From Natronobiforma cellulositropha (GTDB lineage: Archaea; Halobacteriota; Halobacteria; Halobacteriales; Natrialbaceae), in NCBI RefSeq assembly GCF_025629245.1, contig NZ_JANZXN010000060.1, positions 118,348 through 182,347 on the forward strand: a stretch of 64,000 nt of DNA, read 5' to 3'. The notes under the pieces were generated by a model. That model was not told the DNA's origin. It ran no database searches and saw only the letters and a list, made by a program, of their open reading frames with translations. A program made the translations under genes and the position numbers. The first letter of the stretch is position 1. Each line of letters begins with the position of its first letter. Below are positions 8,467-16,883 of this stretch, in pieces.

Positions 8467-10518
8467 GTGTCGAAGCAGGTCCAGGAGGTCGAGACGCTCT
8501 TCTGTCACGAGACCGGCGGCGACTACCTCGTCGTGGTGATCCGAGACGGGACGCGACTGTTTCGCGCGAAACTCGGACTCGCCGAGACCGAGGCGGGGCC
8601 CCGGCCCTCGAAGTTCCGCGTCAAACGCGGCTCGAGCGAGGAGCCACGCCAGCCCAACGAGTTCGTCGACCTCGCGCGGATGGCCGAACGCATCCGCATC
8701 TCCGAACAGACCTCCCGGGCCGGACGCGCCGAGTTACAGGCGATGCTCGACGGCTACCAGCTCGAGGCGAAGGTGGTGCGGACCTGTCGCTACTGTGCGT
8801 CGGCGGGGTCGTACTCGCCGGTGACGACCGAGACGGCCGTCCGCGACGGGAGCGACTGGATCTGCACTGACTGCGCCCGACGCGAACTCGAGCGCCAACT
8901 CTCCTACGTCGGCGGCGTCACGGGCGCGGCGAAAGATCGCCTAGAGGAGCTGATGCTCGAGGTCCAGGACTTAGAGCGGATCGTCAACCTCCTGCAGGGC
9001 AGACTCGACCCCGACCTCACGAAGTTCGATACGATCAGCGCGACCGTCGAGGACGTCGACCCGGTGCGCGTCGACACGCTCGACCTCAACCCGAAGCTCC
9101 AGGCGCTGCTCGAGGACCGCTTCGAGACGCTGTTGCCGGTCCAGAGCCTCTCTGCGGAACACGGTCTCTTCGAGGGCGACGACCAGTTAGTGGTGAGCGC
9201 GACGGCGACCGGGAAGACCCTCGTCGGCGAACTCGCGGGCATCGACCGCGTCCTCGAGGGGAAGGGGAAGCTGCTGTTTCTCGTCCCGCTGGTCGCCCTC
9301 GCCAACCAGAAGTACGAGGATTTCGAGGCGGAGTACGGCCACCTCGTCGACGTGACGATCCGGGTGGGGGCGAGTCGGATCACCGACGACGGCAACCGCT
9401 TCGATCCGGGTGCGGACGTGATCGTCGGCACCTACGAGGGGATCGACCACGCCCTGCGTACCGGCAAGGAGATGGGCGACATCGGCACCGTCGTCATCGA
9501 CGAGGTCCACACGCTCAAAGAAGACGAGCGGGGCCACCGCCTGGATGGACTCATCTCGCGGCTGAAGTACGTCTGTGAGGAGCGGGCAGCGAGCCACGAG
9601 GGCTACGACGGCGCACAGTGGGTGTTCCTCTCGGCGACCGTCGGCAACCCCGAGCAGCTAGCGGCGGCGCTCGAGGCGACGCTGATCGAGTTCGAAGAGC
9701 GGCCAGTGCCCATCGAGCGCCACGTCACCTTCGCGAGCGGCGAGGAGAAGGTGCGCATCGAGAACAAACTCGTCAGACGCGAGTTCGACAAGGAGTCCTC
9801 GAAGGGCTATCGCGGCCAGACGATCATCTTCACTAACTCGCGACGCCGGTGTCACGAGATCGCCAGACGGCTCGAGTACAACGCCGCACCGTACCACGCC
9901 GGTCTCGATTACAAGCGCCGAAAGCGCGTCGAGCGGATGTTCGGAGAGCAGGAACTCGCGGCCGTCGTGACGACGGCGGCGCTCGCGGCGGGGGTCGACT
10001 TCCCCGCCTCGCAAGTGATCTTCGACTCGCTGGCGATGGGGATCGAGTGGCTCTCCGTCCAGGAGTTCCACCAGATGCTCGGGCGTGCGGGCCGGCCCGA
10101 CTACCACGACCAGGGGATGGTGTACGTCCTCGTCGAACCCGACTGTTCGTACCACAACTCGATGGAGATGACCGAAGACGAGGTGGCCTTTACGCTCCTG
10201 AAAGGCGAGATGGAGTCGGTGATGACGACCTACGACGAGGACGGTGCGATCGAAGAGACGCTCGCGAACATCACCGTCGGCGGCCGACGGGCGAAACGGC
10301 TCAACGACCGGATGCTCGGCGACGTGCCGACGAAACACGCGCTCGGAAAGCTCCTCCAGTACGAGTTCATCGACGGCTTCGAACCGACGCCGCTCGGGCG
10401 CGTCATCACCGAACACTTCCTCAACCCAGGCGAGTCGTTCGCGCTGCTCGACGGCATCCGCAAGGACGCCCACCCCTACGACCTCGTCGCCGACATCGAA
10501 CTGCGCGATGAGTACTGA
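8467..10518 (+). CDS. Ski2-like DEAD/DEAH-box helicase with N-terminal zinc finger
   Basis: 683 residues from GTG 8467; the frame extends upstream to 8182 but that part overlaps aIF1A. A Cys4 finger lies near residues 105-140 (CRYCASAG and later ICTDCARRELE). Motif I is SATATGKTLVGE, motif II is VIDEVHTL (DEVH), motif III is SATVGN, and motif VI is QMLGRAGRPDYHDQG. The C-terminus is shorter than Hel308. It should unwind nucleic acid using ATP; whether DNA or RNA is the substrate is not shown. It is distinct from the Hel308 gene at 19.5 kb. The arrangement is common in haloarchaea, and I know no established name for it. Confidence 0.85.
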   Translation: MSKQVQEVETLFCHETGGDYLVVVIRDGTRLFRAKLGLAETEAGPRPSKFRVKRGSSEEPRQPNEFVDLARMAERIRISEQTSRAGRAELQAMLDGYQLEAKVVRTCRYCASAGSYSPVTTETAVRDGSDWICTDCARRELERQLSYVGGVTGAAKDRLEELMLEVQDLERIVNLLQGRLDPDLTKFDTISATVEDVDPVRVDTLDLNPKLQALLEDRFETLLPVQSLSAEHGLFEGDDQLVVSATATGKTLVGELAGIDRVLEGKGKLLFLVPLVALANQKYEDFEAEYGHLVDVTIRVGASRITDDGNRFDPGADVIVGTYEGIDHALRTGKEMGDIGTVVIDEVHTLKEDERGHRLDGLISRLKYVCEERAASHEGYDGAQWVFLSATVGNPEQLAAALEATLIEFEERPVPIERHVTFASGEEKVRIENKLVRREFDKESSKGYRGQTIIFTNSRRRCHEIARRLEYNAAPYHAGLDYKRRKRVERMFGEQELAAVVTTAALAAGVDFPASQVIFDSLAMGIEWLSVQEFHQMLGRAGRPDYHDQGMVYVLVEPDCSYHNSMEMTEDEVAFTLLKGEMESVMTTYDEDGAIEETLANITVGGRRAKRLNDRMLGDVPTKHALGKLLQYEFIDGFEPTPLGRVITEHFLNPGESFALLDGIRKDAHPYDLVADIELRDEY

Positions 10519-10634
10519 GGCGGACGCGACGGCCAGCTCGGGCTCGCCGTTCGAGTATCCGGCCAGAAACATAAAGGGTGAGCCGTGCGTTGTGACCTCC
10601 AATTACCGGGTCTCCCGGCCCGGGTGGCCACCCG

Positions 10635-11360
10635 ATGGAACCGACAACACCCGACGCGATCGAGCCTCCGGCGAACGTCCTCTTCGTCCACGCGGGACCG
10701 ACGGATTCGACGACGTGCGAGCAGCTTCGAACGGTCGACCTCGAAGGTGACCTCGCGGAACTCACCGTCTCGTTCTCGAGTGCGAACGTCGAGACCGATC
10801 GCTCCTACAGCAATGGCCGTCCGTCGAAGCTGGGGCTCGTCTCGATCGGCGACGTCCTCCAGTCGGGATCGTCCGGCGAACCGGACTTCACCGGGCCGAT
10901 GACGACCGACGTGGTCGACGATCCGGGCGACCTCTCGGCGATCGGCCTCTCGGTGAGTCAGTTCTGTGAACACTGGGGCGACGGCGACGAACAGCTCGTG
11001 GTCTGTTTTCACTCGCTCGACGCCGCGCTCAGACACAGTTCCCCGAAGGCGGTCTTTCAGTTCACCTACGTCCTGTTGAATCGCTTCTCGAGCGTCGGCG
11101 CCCACGCCCACGTCCACTTCGATCCGACGGCGTTCGACGACCGGACCGTCGCCACGTTCAGTTCGCTCTTCGACGCGGTCGTCTGCGACGACTCGGTCCA
11201 GGGGTCGCTCCCGGAGGCGACCGACGACGAAGTCGCCGCGGTGCTCGAGACGTGGAGCGACGCAGACGAGGCCGGCGACGGTGACGTTCCGCTCACGGAG
11301 ACGATACAGCCAGCGTCGGAGGCGACCGACGACGACATCGCACGCATCCTCGGACAGTGA
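10635..11360 (+). CDS. DUF7504-like haloarchaeal protein (RecA-like fold, no Walker A)
   Basis: 241 residues. NVLFVHAGPTDSTTC, LGLVSIGDVLQSG, LVVCFHSLDAALRHSSPKAVFQF and AHAHVHFDPTAFDD follow the strand order of a RecA/KaiC-like sheet. No GxxxxGK[ST] loop is present, so it is probably not an ATPase. This matches my memory of the haloarchaeal DUF7504 family, which occurs with sensory regulators; that link is inference. The C-terminus (DATDDDIARILGQ-like) is acidic. A TATA-like ACATAAAG lies about 65 bases upstream, with a GC-rich hairpin between it and the ATG. Confidence 0.6.
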   Translation: MEPTTPDAIEPPANVLFVHAGPTDSTTCEQLRTVDLEGDLAELTVSFSSANVETDRSYSNGRPSKLGLVSIGDVLQSGSSGEPDFTGPMTTDVVDDPGDLSAIGLSVSQFCEHWGDGDEQLVVCFHSLDAALRHSSPKAVFQFTYVLLNRFSSVGAHAHVHFDPTAFDDRTVATFSSLFDAVVCDDSVQGSLPEATDDEVAAVLETWSDADEAGDGDVPLTETIQPASEATDDDIARILGQ

Positions 11361-11371
11361 CGGCGTCGAGA

Positions 11372-11629
11372 TCAGGGGACGAACCCGATACCGAACACCG
11401 CGAGTAAGATCACCAGCAACGCCCCTGGCAGGCCAGCGACCGCCACGATGACGAGCGCGACCGGCGTGACGGCGACCGAGACCCCGAAGAGCGCACCCGC
11501 GAGGTAGAGGGTGAGCAAGCCCACGACCGCGTTGACGACGAACGGTTTGACCGTCCTGATGATGCGCGTCGCACCAACGAAGAAGGCGAGGACGAGCAAC
11601 AAGAGGACGACCTCGAGGGTAGTGACCAT
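11372..11629 (-). CDS. BofA-like membrane protein (pro-sigmaK processing inhibitor family)
   Basis: 85 residues from the ATG at 11629; a GTG five codons upstream is an alternative. Three hydrophobic helices are visible: LEVVLLLLVLAFFVGA, PFVVNAVVGLLTLYLAGALF, and a final Gly-rich helix LPGALLVILLAVFGIGFVP. The motif VKPFVVNAVVGLL is typical of BofA-like proteins. In bacteria BofA restrains a membrane protease; the archaeal role is unknown. It is convergent with the previous gene, 11 bases apart. Confidence 0.75.
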   Translation of the reverse strand: MVTTLEVVLLLLVLAFFVGATRIIRTVKPFVVNAVVGLLTLYLAGALFGVSVAVTPVALVIVAVAGLPGALLVILLAVFGIGFVP

Positions 11630-11711
11630 ACTCGGGGCGCTCACGGCGAGACCAAAAACGTTCCGTCGCAGAACGAAACGCTTTACCCGTCGACCACCAA
11701 AGCGTGAGTAC

Positions 11712-11784
11712 GGGATCGTGGGTTAGCTTGGTATACTTCGGGCCTTGGGTGCCCGTGACCTCGGTTCAAATCCGAGCGATCCCA
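11712..11784 (+). tRNA. tRNA-Pro (anticodon TGG)
   Basis: The 7-bp acceptor stem GGGATCG pairs with CGATCCC. The anticodon stem CGGGC/GCCCG closes the loop CTTGGGT, giving anticodon TGG. The T arm is CTCGG TTCAAAT CCGAG, and the discriminator base is A at 11784. CCA is not encoded. The 3' 22 bases plus one flanking base are repeated at 11868-11890. Confidence 0.93.
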
Positions 11785-11867
11785 TTCATTCTGTCGCGAA
11801 CAAACTCGTGAGCGACGAATTCATTATATCGCCCGGTTTGAATCAGGGAAGAGCTTGCTCCGACCGT

Positions 11868-11890
11868 GGTTCAAATCCGAGCGATCCCAT
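11868..11890 (+). repeat. Direct repeat of the tRNA-Pro 3' end (att-like scar)
   Basis: The 23 bases at 11763-11785 (tRNA T arm and acceptor) recur exactly at 11868-11890, 105 bases downstream. Each copy is followed by a similar short hairpin-forming sequence beginning with a TTCTG tract and tails containing CGAACAAACTCG or CGAGCAACTCCG. Integrases of haloarchaeal proviruses and plasmids recombine at tRNA 3' ends, so this is probably the remains of an integration. The 343-base gap between the tRNA and the kinase gene holds no gene that I can support. Confidence 0.65.
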
Positions 11891-12127
11891 ACTTCTGCTG
11901 CGAGCAACTCCGCGAGCAGCGGGAAGTGGACGAGGGCGGATTTCTGAGCCTCGGGAGTCGCAGTGCTCGAGCACACTGGATCCTCACAGGCCGCTCGAGC
12001 GAGTCGAACCGAAGTAACGCCACACGAACGCTCGATGTCCGAAGAGACACAGTTATCTTCCCCCTCTGGTAACGATGTGGCACATGAGTACACTCACCAG
12101 TTTTCGACACGAACTCGAGGTGAACGC

Positions 12128-13306
12128 ATGCGCGTCGTAGCCAAGTTCGGCGGGACGAGTCTCGGCAGCGGCGACCGGATCAACCGGGCGGCCGACTCGG
12201 TCGCTGCCGCTGTCGAAGACGGCCACGAACTCGCCGTCGTCGTCAGCGCGATGGGGTCGACGACGGACGATCTCCTCGACGAGATCACGTTCGAGGCCGA
12301 CGAGGAAGACCGCTCCGAGATCGTCAGCATGGGCGAGCGAATCTCGGTGCGGATGCTGAAGGCGGCGCTCACCGCCCGCGGCATCGACGCGCGCTTTTTA
12401 GAGCCAGGGAGCGAGGGCTGGCCGATCATCACCGACGAGTTCGGCGAGGTCGACGTCGCCGAGACGCGAAAGCGCGCGCTCGAGGTCGCGGACAGCTTAG
12501 ACGACGCCGTCCCGGTCATCACGGGCTTCCTCGCCGAGGGGACCGACGGCTCCGTGACGACCCTCGGCCGCGGAGGCAGCGACACGACGGCCGTCATGCT
12601 CGGCAAGTACATGCAGGCCGACGAGGTCGTGATCGTCACCGACGTCGAGGGCGTCATGACCGGCGACCCGCGGGTCGTCGAGGGAGCACGCAACGTCGGC
12701 GAGATCTCGGTCGACGAACTCCGGAACCTCTCGTTCCGTGGTGCCGAGGTCGTCGCACCCTCGGCGCTCTCGTACAAAGACGGGACGCTCGGCGTCCGCG
12801 TCGTCCACTACCAGCACGGCGACCTCCTGACCGGCGGCACCAGCATCGAAGGCGAGTTCGAGAGCCTCGTCGACATGCGCGAACGGCCGCTGGCCTGTCT
12901 CACCGTCGCCGGGCGCGCGATCAGAAACCAGTCGGGCGTCTTCCAGTCGCTGGCCTCGGCGCTCGGTGAGGCCGACGTGAACGTCGACGCCGTCGCGAGC
13001 GGTCTCGACAGCATCACCTTCTACATCGACGAAGACGAGGCCGAGCGCGCCGAGAACATCCTCCACCGCGAGGTGATCGCCAACGACGCCCTCTCGAGTA
13101 TCACCGTCGACGCGCCACTCGCCGTGGTCCGCGTCACCGGCGGCGAGTTGCCGAACCAGCCGGGCATCATGGGCGACATCGTCAACCCGCTCGCGGACGC
13201 TCGCATCAACGTCCACGACATCATCACTTCGGCGACCAGCGTCGCACTCTTCGTCGGCTGGGACGACCGCGAAGAGACCCTCGAGATCACCCAGGACCTC
13301 TTCTGA
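12128..13306 (+). CDS. lysC: Aspartate kinase
   Basis: 392 residues from ATG 12128. The frame continues upstream to 11963, but that part is not family-like. It phosphorylates L-aspartate, the first step to Lys, Thr, Met and diaminopimelate. VAKFGGTSLGSGDRI at the N-terminus is the amino-acid-kinase signature; MGERISVRML, LGRGGSDTTAVML and VTDVEGVMTGDPR complete the active site. Two C-terminal ACT domains (about 255-392, including VNVDAVASGLDSITFYI and INVHDIITSATSVALFV) imply allosteric feedback. Length is short compared with bacterial enzymes but usual for haloarchaea. Confidence 0.92.
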   Translation: MRVVAKFGGTSLGSGDRINRAADSVAAAVEDGHELAVVVSAMGSTTDDLLDEITFEADEEDRSEIVSMGERISVRMLKAALTARGIDARFLEPGSEGWPIITDEFGEVDVAETRKRALEVADSLDDAVPVITGFLAEGTDGSVTTLGRGGSDTTAVMLGKYMQADEVVIVTDVEGVMTGDPRVVEGARNVGEISVDELRNLSFRGAEVVAPSALSYKDGTLGVRVVHYQHGDLLTGGTSIEGEFESLVDMRERPLACLTVAGRAIRNQSGVFQSLASALGEADVNVDAVASGLDSITFYIDEDEAERAENILHREVIANDALSSITVDAPLAVVRVTGGELPNQPGIMGDIVNPLADARINVHDIITSATSVALFVGWDDREETLEITQDLF

Positions 13307-13554
13307 CGGTCCCCAGGGTCGACGTCACCCCAGTACCGGCGAGCGTCACGTTCGCGCGAAACGGGTACTCGAGCGCACGGTCAACGAGAAATTACACCCG
13401 CACGTTCGCGGGTAAACCGACTGCCAGCGCCGGGGTGAAAAGAAGTCACCGTACTGTCGGCTCCGTGGCGAGACGGCCCGGACGCGGCGCACTTTCTCCA
13501 CGAGTAACCGGGTCGTAACCAAGGGGGACCTCGTCGAGGAACGGGTGAGAGCCC

Positions 13555-14004
13555 ATGTCCACTCATCCGACCGTACGCGAGGTCTTCGCGGACGTCGAAC
13601 CCGATCCCGACGCGGTACTCGAGGCGTTCGGTGCCGAAGCGCCCGAAGACGTCCTCGACGACGAGTCGACCGACGCGAGCGCTGCCGAGGAGTCCGCAGC
13701 GGTGAGCGCTGCGACCGACCGACTGTTCGGCGACCTCGAGAGCGTCTCGCTCGACGCACCGACGGACGCCGACGGCCCGGACGACGGGAGCGCACCGCTC
13801 GAAGGCGACGTGTTCGTCAGTGACCCGACCGTCGTGGTCGAAGACGGCGAGCGGCGGGAAACGCCACCCACCGCGGAGACACAGGCGACCCACTCTGCCG
13901 ACGGATTGACGCTCGTTGGACCGCCGCCGACGCCGGTCAGAGTCCGGACCGACACCTTCGGCGTCGACGTCGCTGAGGCGTTCGACCCGGTCCGTGGGGC
14001 GTAG
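13555..14004 (+). CDS. Hypothetical acidic protein
   Basis: 149 residues, strongly acidic and rich in Ala, Asp, Glu, Ser and Thr, starting MSTHPTVREVFADVEPDPDA. No domain, signal peptide or membrane helix is seen; most of the protein is probably disordered, with a possible small folded part at the C-terminus (TPVRVRTDTFGVDVAEAFD). Composition and start context look real. I do not recognise the family. The preceding 250 bases contain no other gene; an AT-rich patch near 13405 is the only notable element. Confidence 0.55.
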   Translation: MSTHPTVREVFADVEPDPDAVLEAFGAEAPEDVLDDESTDASAAEESAAVSAATDRLFGDLESVSLDAPTDADGPDDGSAPLEGDVFVSDPTVVVEDGERRETPPTAETQATHSADGLTLVGPPPTPVRVRTDTFGVDVAEAFDPVRGA

Positions 14005-14037
14005 GCCGAACCCCCGGCAGTGAACGGTTCTCGATGA

Positions 14038-14400
14038 CTAGTTCGAGATGGCCTGCTGGGCCTTCTCTCGTAGCGTCGGGTCTCGCTGTGGCTCGCTCGA
14101 GAAGCGCCGCTTCGCACTGGCGCGCAGTCGCGCTCGCGCCGAGGTCGTTTCGGGTTCGTCACCGACGAGCCAGTCCGGAAGTTGGTTCGTAATCTCTGCG
14201 CGTTTCTCCGCTTTGAGAGTGCTGTAGCGGCGAAGCACCAGGCCGAGACCGATGAACAGGCCGGCGTCGAGCAGTTCGCGCTTGAAGCGGTCGGGGTCGT
14301 TCCTGACGGCGATCGCTTTCGCGAGCGAGAGACCACCGATCACGAGGTACAGCGTCGAACGCTTCGACGGGTCGCCGCCGAGCAGCCGTTGTAGCGCCAT
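14038..14400 (-). CDS. Hypothetical protein with one or two hydrophobic helices
   Basis: 120 residues starting MALQRLLGGDPSKRSTLYLV. Hydrophobic stretches at about 17-30 (TLYLVIGGLSLAKAIAV) and 47-60 (LDAGLFIGLGLVL) could insert in the membrane; the C-terminal half is basic with several Arg/Lys. The frame is open upstream to 14466, but the ATG at 14400 is better placed. No known family recognised. Confidence 0.55.
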   Translation of the reverse strand: MALQRLLGGDPSKRSTLYLVIGGLSLAKAIAVRNDPDRFKRELLDAGLFIGLGLVLRRYSTLKAEKRAEITNQLPDWLVGDEPETTSARARLRASAKRRFSSEPQRDPTLREKAQQAISN

Positions 14401-14508
14401 GCGCACCGTCGTACCACGCCCCCGCTGAAAGGTGTTAGCCCGCACGCCGTATCGTGCGACAGACACCCACGGCGGAGTGTCTCGAGCGCCGGACCGAAGA
14501 CCGACGGC

Positions 14509-15168
14509 TCAGCGACCGCGAGCGAGTCTGGTTCCGGTCCGCTCCGGGAGACCGACGCGCTCGAGTTCGCGCCTGACGGCGTCGACGTCGTAGGCGACGC
14601 GTCTGAGGTCGACGGTCAGCGCGTCGAGGTCGACGACCGCGTAGGCCGCCCGCGGGTCGCCGTCTCGAGGCTGGCCGACGCTGCCGGGGTTGACGACGAT
14701 GCCCTCACCGTAGCGTTCGGCGTGCTGGACGTGGGTGTGGCCGAGGACGAGGACGTCCTCGTCGGTGAGCAAGCGAGGCGAGAAGTCGTCGGGGTAGGTG
14801 TAGCGGTCCGGGTCATCGGGGTGGCCGTGGACGAGGCGGAGGCGGCCGTCGAACTCGCGGCGCGTCTCGGGGAGCGACGCGAGCCACTCGAGGTGTCCGG
14901 GCTCGAGACAGGTTCGGGCGTGCTCGAGACCGGCGCGTGCCAGCCGGTTCAGTCTGGCTTCGCCCGGCGAGACGACGGCGCGGTCGTGGTTGCCGCGGAC
15001 GGTCACGACGGCGCGCTCGCGGAGTTCCTCGACGCACTCGCGTGGCCACGGGTTGTAGCCGACGACGTCGCCAGCGCAGGCGAGGGCGTCGACGGAGGGC
15101 ATATCCGAGAGCACCGCCTCGAGCGCGACGCGGTTGGCGTGGATGTCGGAGAGCAAGCCGACGCGCAT
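14509..15168 (-). CDS. Metallophosphoesterase (MJ0936/YfcE-type phosphodiesterase)
   Basis: 219 residues of the calcineurin-like phosphoesterase fold. The metal ligands appear in order: LLSDIHAN (Asp-x-His), CAGDVVGYNPWP (Gly-Asp), VRGNHDRAV (Gly-Asn-His-Asp), LVHGHP and LGHTHVQH (Gly-His-x-His). IVVNPGSVGQPRDGD is the family C-terminal signature. Small members hydrolyse phosphodiesters in vitro; the natural substrate is unknown. The ATG at 15168 is immediately before the first strand. Confidence 0.88.
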   Translation of the reverse strand: MRVGLLSDIHANRVALEAVLSDMPSVDALACAGDVVGYNPWPRECVEELRERAVVTVRGNHDRAVVSPGEARLNRLARAGLEHARTCLEPGHLEWLASLPETRREFDGRLRLVHGHPDDPDRYTYPDDFSPRLLTDEDVLVLGHTHVQHAERYGEGIVVNPGSVGQPRDGDPRAAYAVVDLDALTVDLRRVAYDVDAVRRELERVGLPERTGTRLARGR

Positions 15169-15227
15169 ACGCGAGTGAACGGGAGCCAGCGGTATGTATC
15201 CGGGGCTCGCTCGAGGCGGAGTGTGGC

Positions 15228-15827
15228 TCAGTCGTCGCCGTTGTCGACGGCGAGGTCGAAGCCGTCGTCGGTCCGTGAGACGGCCGCCGCACAGACGGCG
15301 TGGTCGAACTCGAGACCGAGCGCGTCGGTTGCGGTCCCGGCGGCGTCCCCGAGGTCGAACGCGAACGCCTCGGGCGTGTCTCGCTCGTAGGTCGCGACCA
15401 GCGTCGGCTCGTCGACAGTCTCGACGAGGATGGCGTCGGCGCGGACGGTGCCGATCAGTGCGGTGCCGTCGGCGTCGAGCGTCGCGGCGATGCGCGGGGT
15501 GTCGTAGGCGTCTTTCTCGTAGTCGAGTGCGAGCAGGCTCGAGGCCAGCGCGTCACGCGCCGGATAGCCGAGTTCGAGTTTCTCGCTGATCGGGTCGACG
15601 TGTGAGCCGTTGCCGAAGGCGACCGTCTCGCCCGTCGGGGTGTCGACGACGCGCAGGCAGTTGTAGGCGACGTAGGGGTTGTCGGTCTCTTCGGCCGCGG
15701 CCGTGGGACCGACGGTGAGCGTCCGGCCCTCGTCTCGCGTGGTCACAGCCCGGTTCGGGAACGACCGCGAGGAGACGCGGTAGGCACCGCCGTCGGGACT
15801 GACGACGAGAAATCGTCCGATGTACAT
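15228..15827 (-). CDS. purO: IMP cyclohydrolase, archaeal type
   Basis: 199 residues. [41 protein letters not shown] and [11 protein letters not shown] are hallmark stretches of archaeal PurO, which closes the ring from FAICAR to IMP in the last purine step. It is an N-terminal-nucleophile-like fold unrelated to bacterial PurH. Length fits (about 200). It is transcribed alone; tRNA-Gln lies upstream on the other strand. Confidence 0.9.
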   Translation of the reverse strand: MYIGRFLVVSPDGGAYRVSSRSFPNRAVTTRDEGRTLTVGPTAAAEETDNPYVAYNCLRVVDTPTGETVAFGNGSHVDPISEKLELGYPARDALASSLLALDYEKDAYDTPRIAATLDADGTALIGTVRADAILVETVDEPTLVATYERDTPEAFAFDLGDAAGTATDALGLEFDHAVCAAAVSRTDDGFDLAVDNGDD

Positions 15828-16013
15828 ACTGGGTCGTCGGGCACTCGGGGCTAAGTTGGTGTCGATTCAGTGGGACGCGACCGGCGAGTACTCGAGAGAC
15901 AGCGAGGTCCGGAGGCGGCCGTGAAAACGACGGCCCAGACGGTGAACAGCAGCCACCGGACCGCCGCCGAAAAACGACAGCGTTTAGTGATCCACCGCCA
16001 TCTTCTCGCGTAC

Positions 16014-16086
16014 AGTCCCGTAGGGTAGCGGCCAATCCTCTTGCCCTCTGGAGGCAAGGACGCTGGTTCGAATCCAGCCGGGACTA
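16014..16086 (+). tRNA. tRNA-Gln (anticodon CTG)
   Basis: The acceptor AGTCCCG pairs with CGGGACT. The anticodon stem TTGCC/GGCAA closes loop CTCTGGA with anticodon CTG. The T arm is GCTGG TTCGAAT CCAGC, and the discriminator is A at 16086. CCA is not encoded. No duplicated 3' end is seen nearby. Confidence 0.92.
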
Positions 16087-16213
16087 CTCTTCGCGCGTTT
16101 CACCTCGAGTTCGACCATGCCGCCGTATTGCATTCTCGAGTGGAAACGAAGGGGTCTGGTCGCGGTCCTCGCGTCACCAGAAACGATATTGGTCGGTCGT
16201 TCGTAGACGGGAT

Positions 16214-16873
16214 ATGAATCGCCGTGCATTTCTCGCGACCGGGGCGTTGACGACCGCATCCGTTCTCGCCGGCTGTTCCGGGAGCGACGACGGGGTGACG
16301 CTCGTCTCGCTCGACACCGTCTACGAGTGGCACCAGAACGACGAGGCACAGTTCATCGACACGCGGGGGCAACTCCAGTACAACGCCAACCACATCGCTG
16401 GCGCACACCTCAGCACCGCCCCGAACGGCGTCGCGAACGACCCGACGGCCGAGTGGGACCACGGGACGAAGATCGTCGCCTACTGTGACTGCCCGCACTC
16501 GCTCGCGCTCCAGCGCGGCGAGACGCTCATCGAAGACGGCTTCACCGACCTCAACGCCCTCGAACCGGGCTACCCCGCCTGGCAGGAGGCGGGCTATCCG
16601 ACCGAGAGCAACGTCGTGGCCGACGTCGCCGAGTACGATATTCGAGGGATGGCCGACCCGGCAGACGCTGGCGAGTACGTCTGGGTCTCCGACCCCGACG
16701 GTGGACAACACGAGGTCTCACCAGTCGAATCCGACGGCAGCTACCAGCTGACCTTCCGGTTCGCAGACCTCGAGGACGAGTCCGTGCTGCACGTCGAGAC
16801 ACCGTCGTACGCCGGAGAGGCGACCCTCGAAGCGCTCACCGAGGACGTCGTCACCGAGCGGACGCTCGTCTAA
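16214..16873 (+). CDS. Tat-exported rhodanese-domain lipoprotein
   Basis: 219 residues. The N-terminus MNRRAFLATGALTTASVLAG with the following Cys is a twin-arginine signal ending in a lipobox (LAGC), so the protein should be lipid-anchored outside the membrane. Residues about 30-130 form a rhodanese domain (FIDTRGQLQYNANHIAGAH, and IVAYCDCPHSLA with the candidate catalytic Cys). The C-terminal part (about 140-219) is a small beta domain. Sulfur-transfer or persulfide handling at the cell surface is the family expectation; the substrate is unknown. Confidence 0.85.
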   Translation: MNRRAFLATGALTTASVLAGCSGSDDGVTLVSLDTVYEWHQNDEAQFIDTRGQLQYNANHIAGAHLSTAPNGVANDPTAEWDHGTKIVAYCDCPHSLALQRGETLIEDGFTDLNALEPGYPAWQEAGYPTESNVVADVAEYDIRGMADPADAGEYVWVSDPDGGQHEVSPVESDGSYQLTFRFADLEDESVLHVETPSYAGEATLEALTEDVVTERTLV

Positions 16874-16883
16874 CCTGGCGAGA

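Noticed and set aside
11824..12093. Short ORFs between tRNA-Pro and aspartate kinase
   Set aside because: They have shadow-like composition and cross the duplicated tRNA end; no start context.
13307..13554. Small RNA or gene before the 13555 ORF
   Set aside because: Only a short hairpin-like CGCACGTTCGCGGG stretch is seen; no coding frame or conserved feature supports it.
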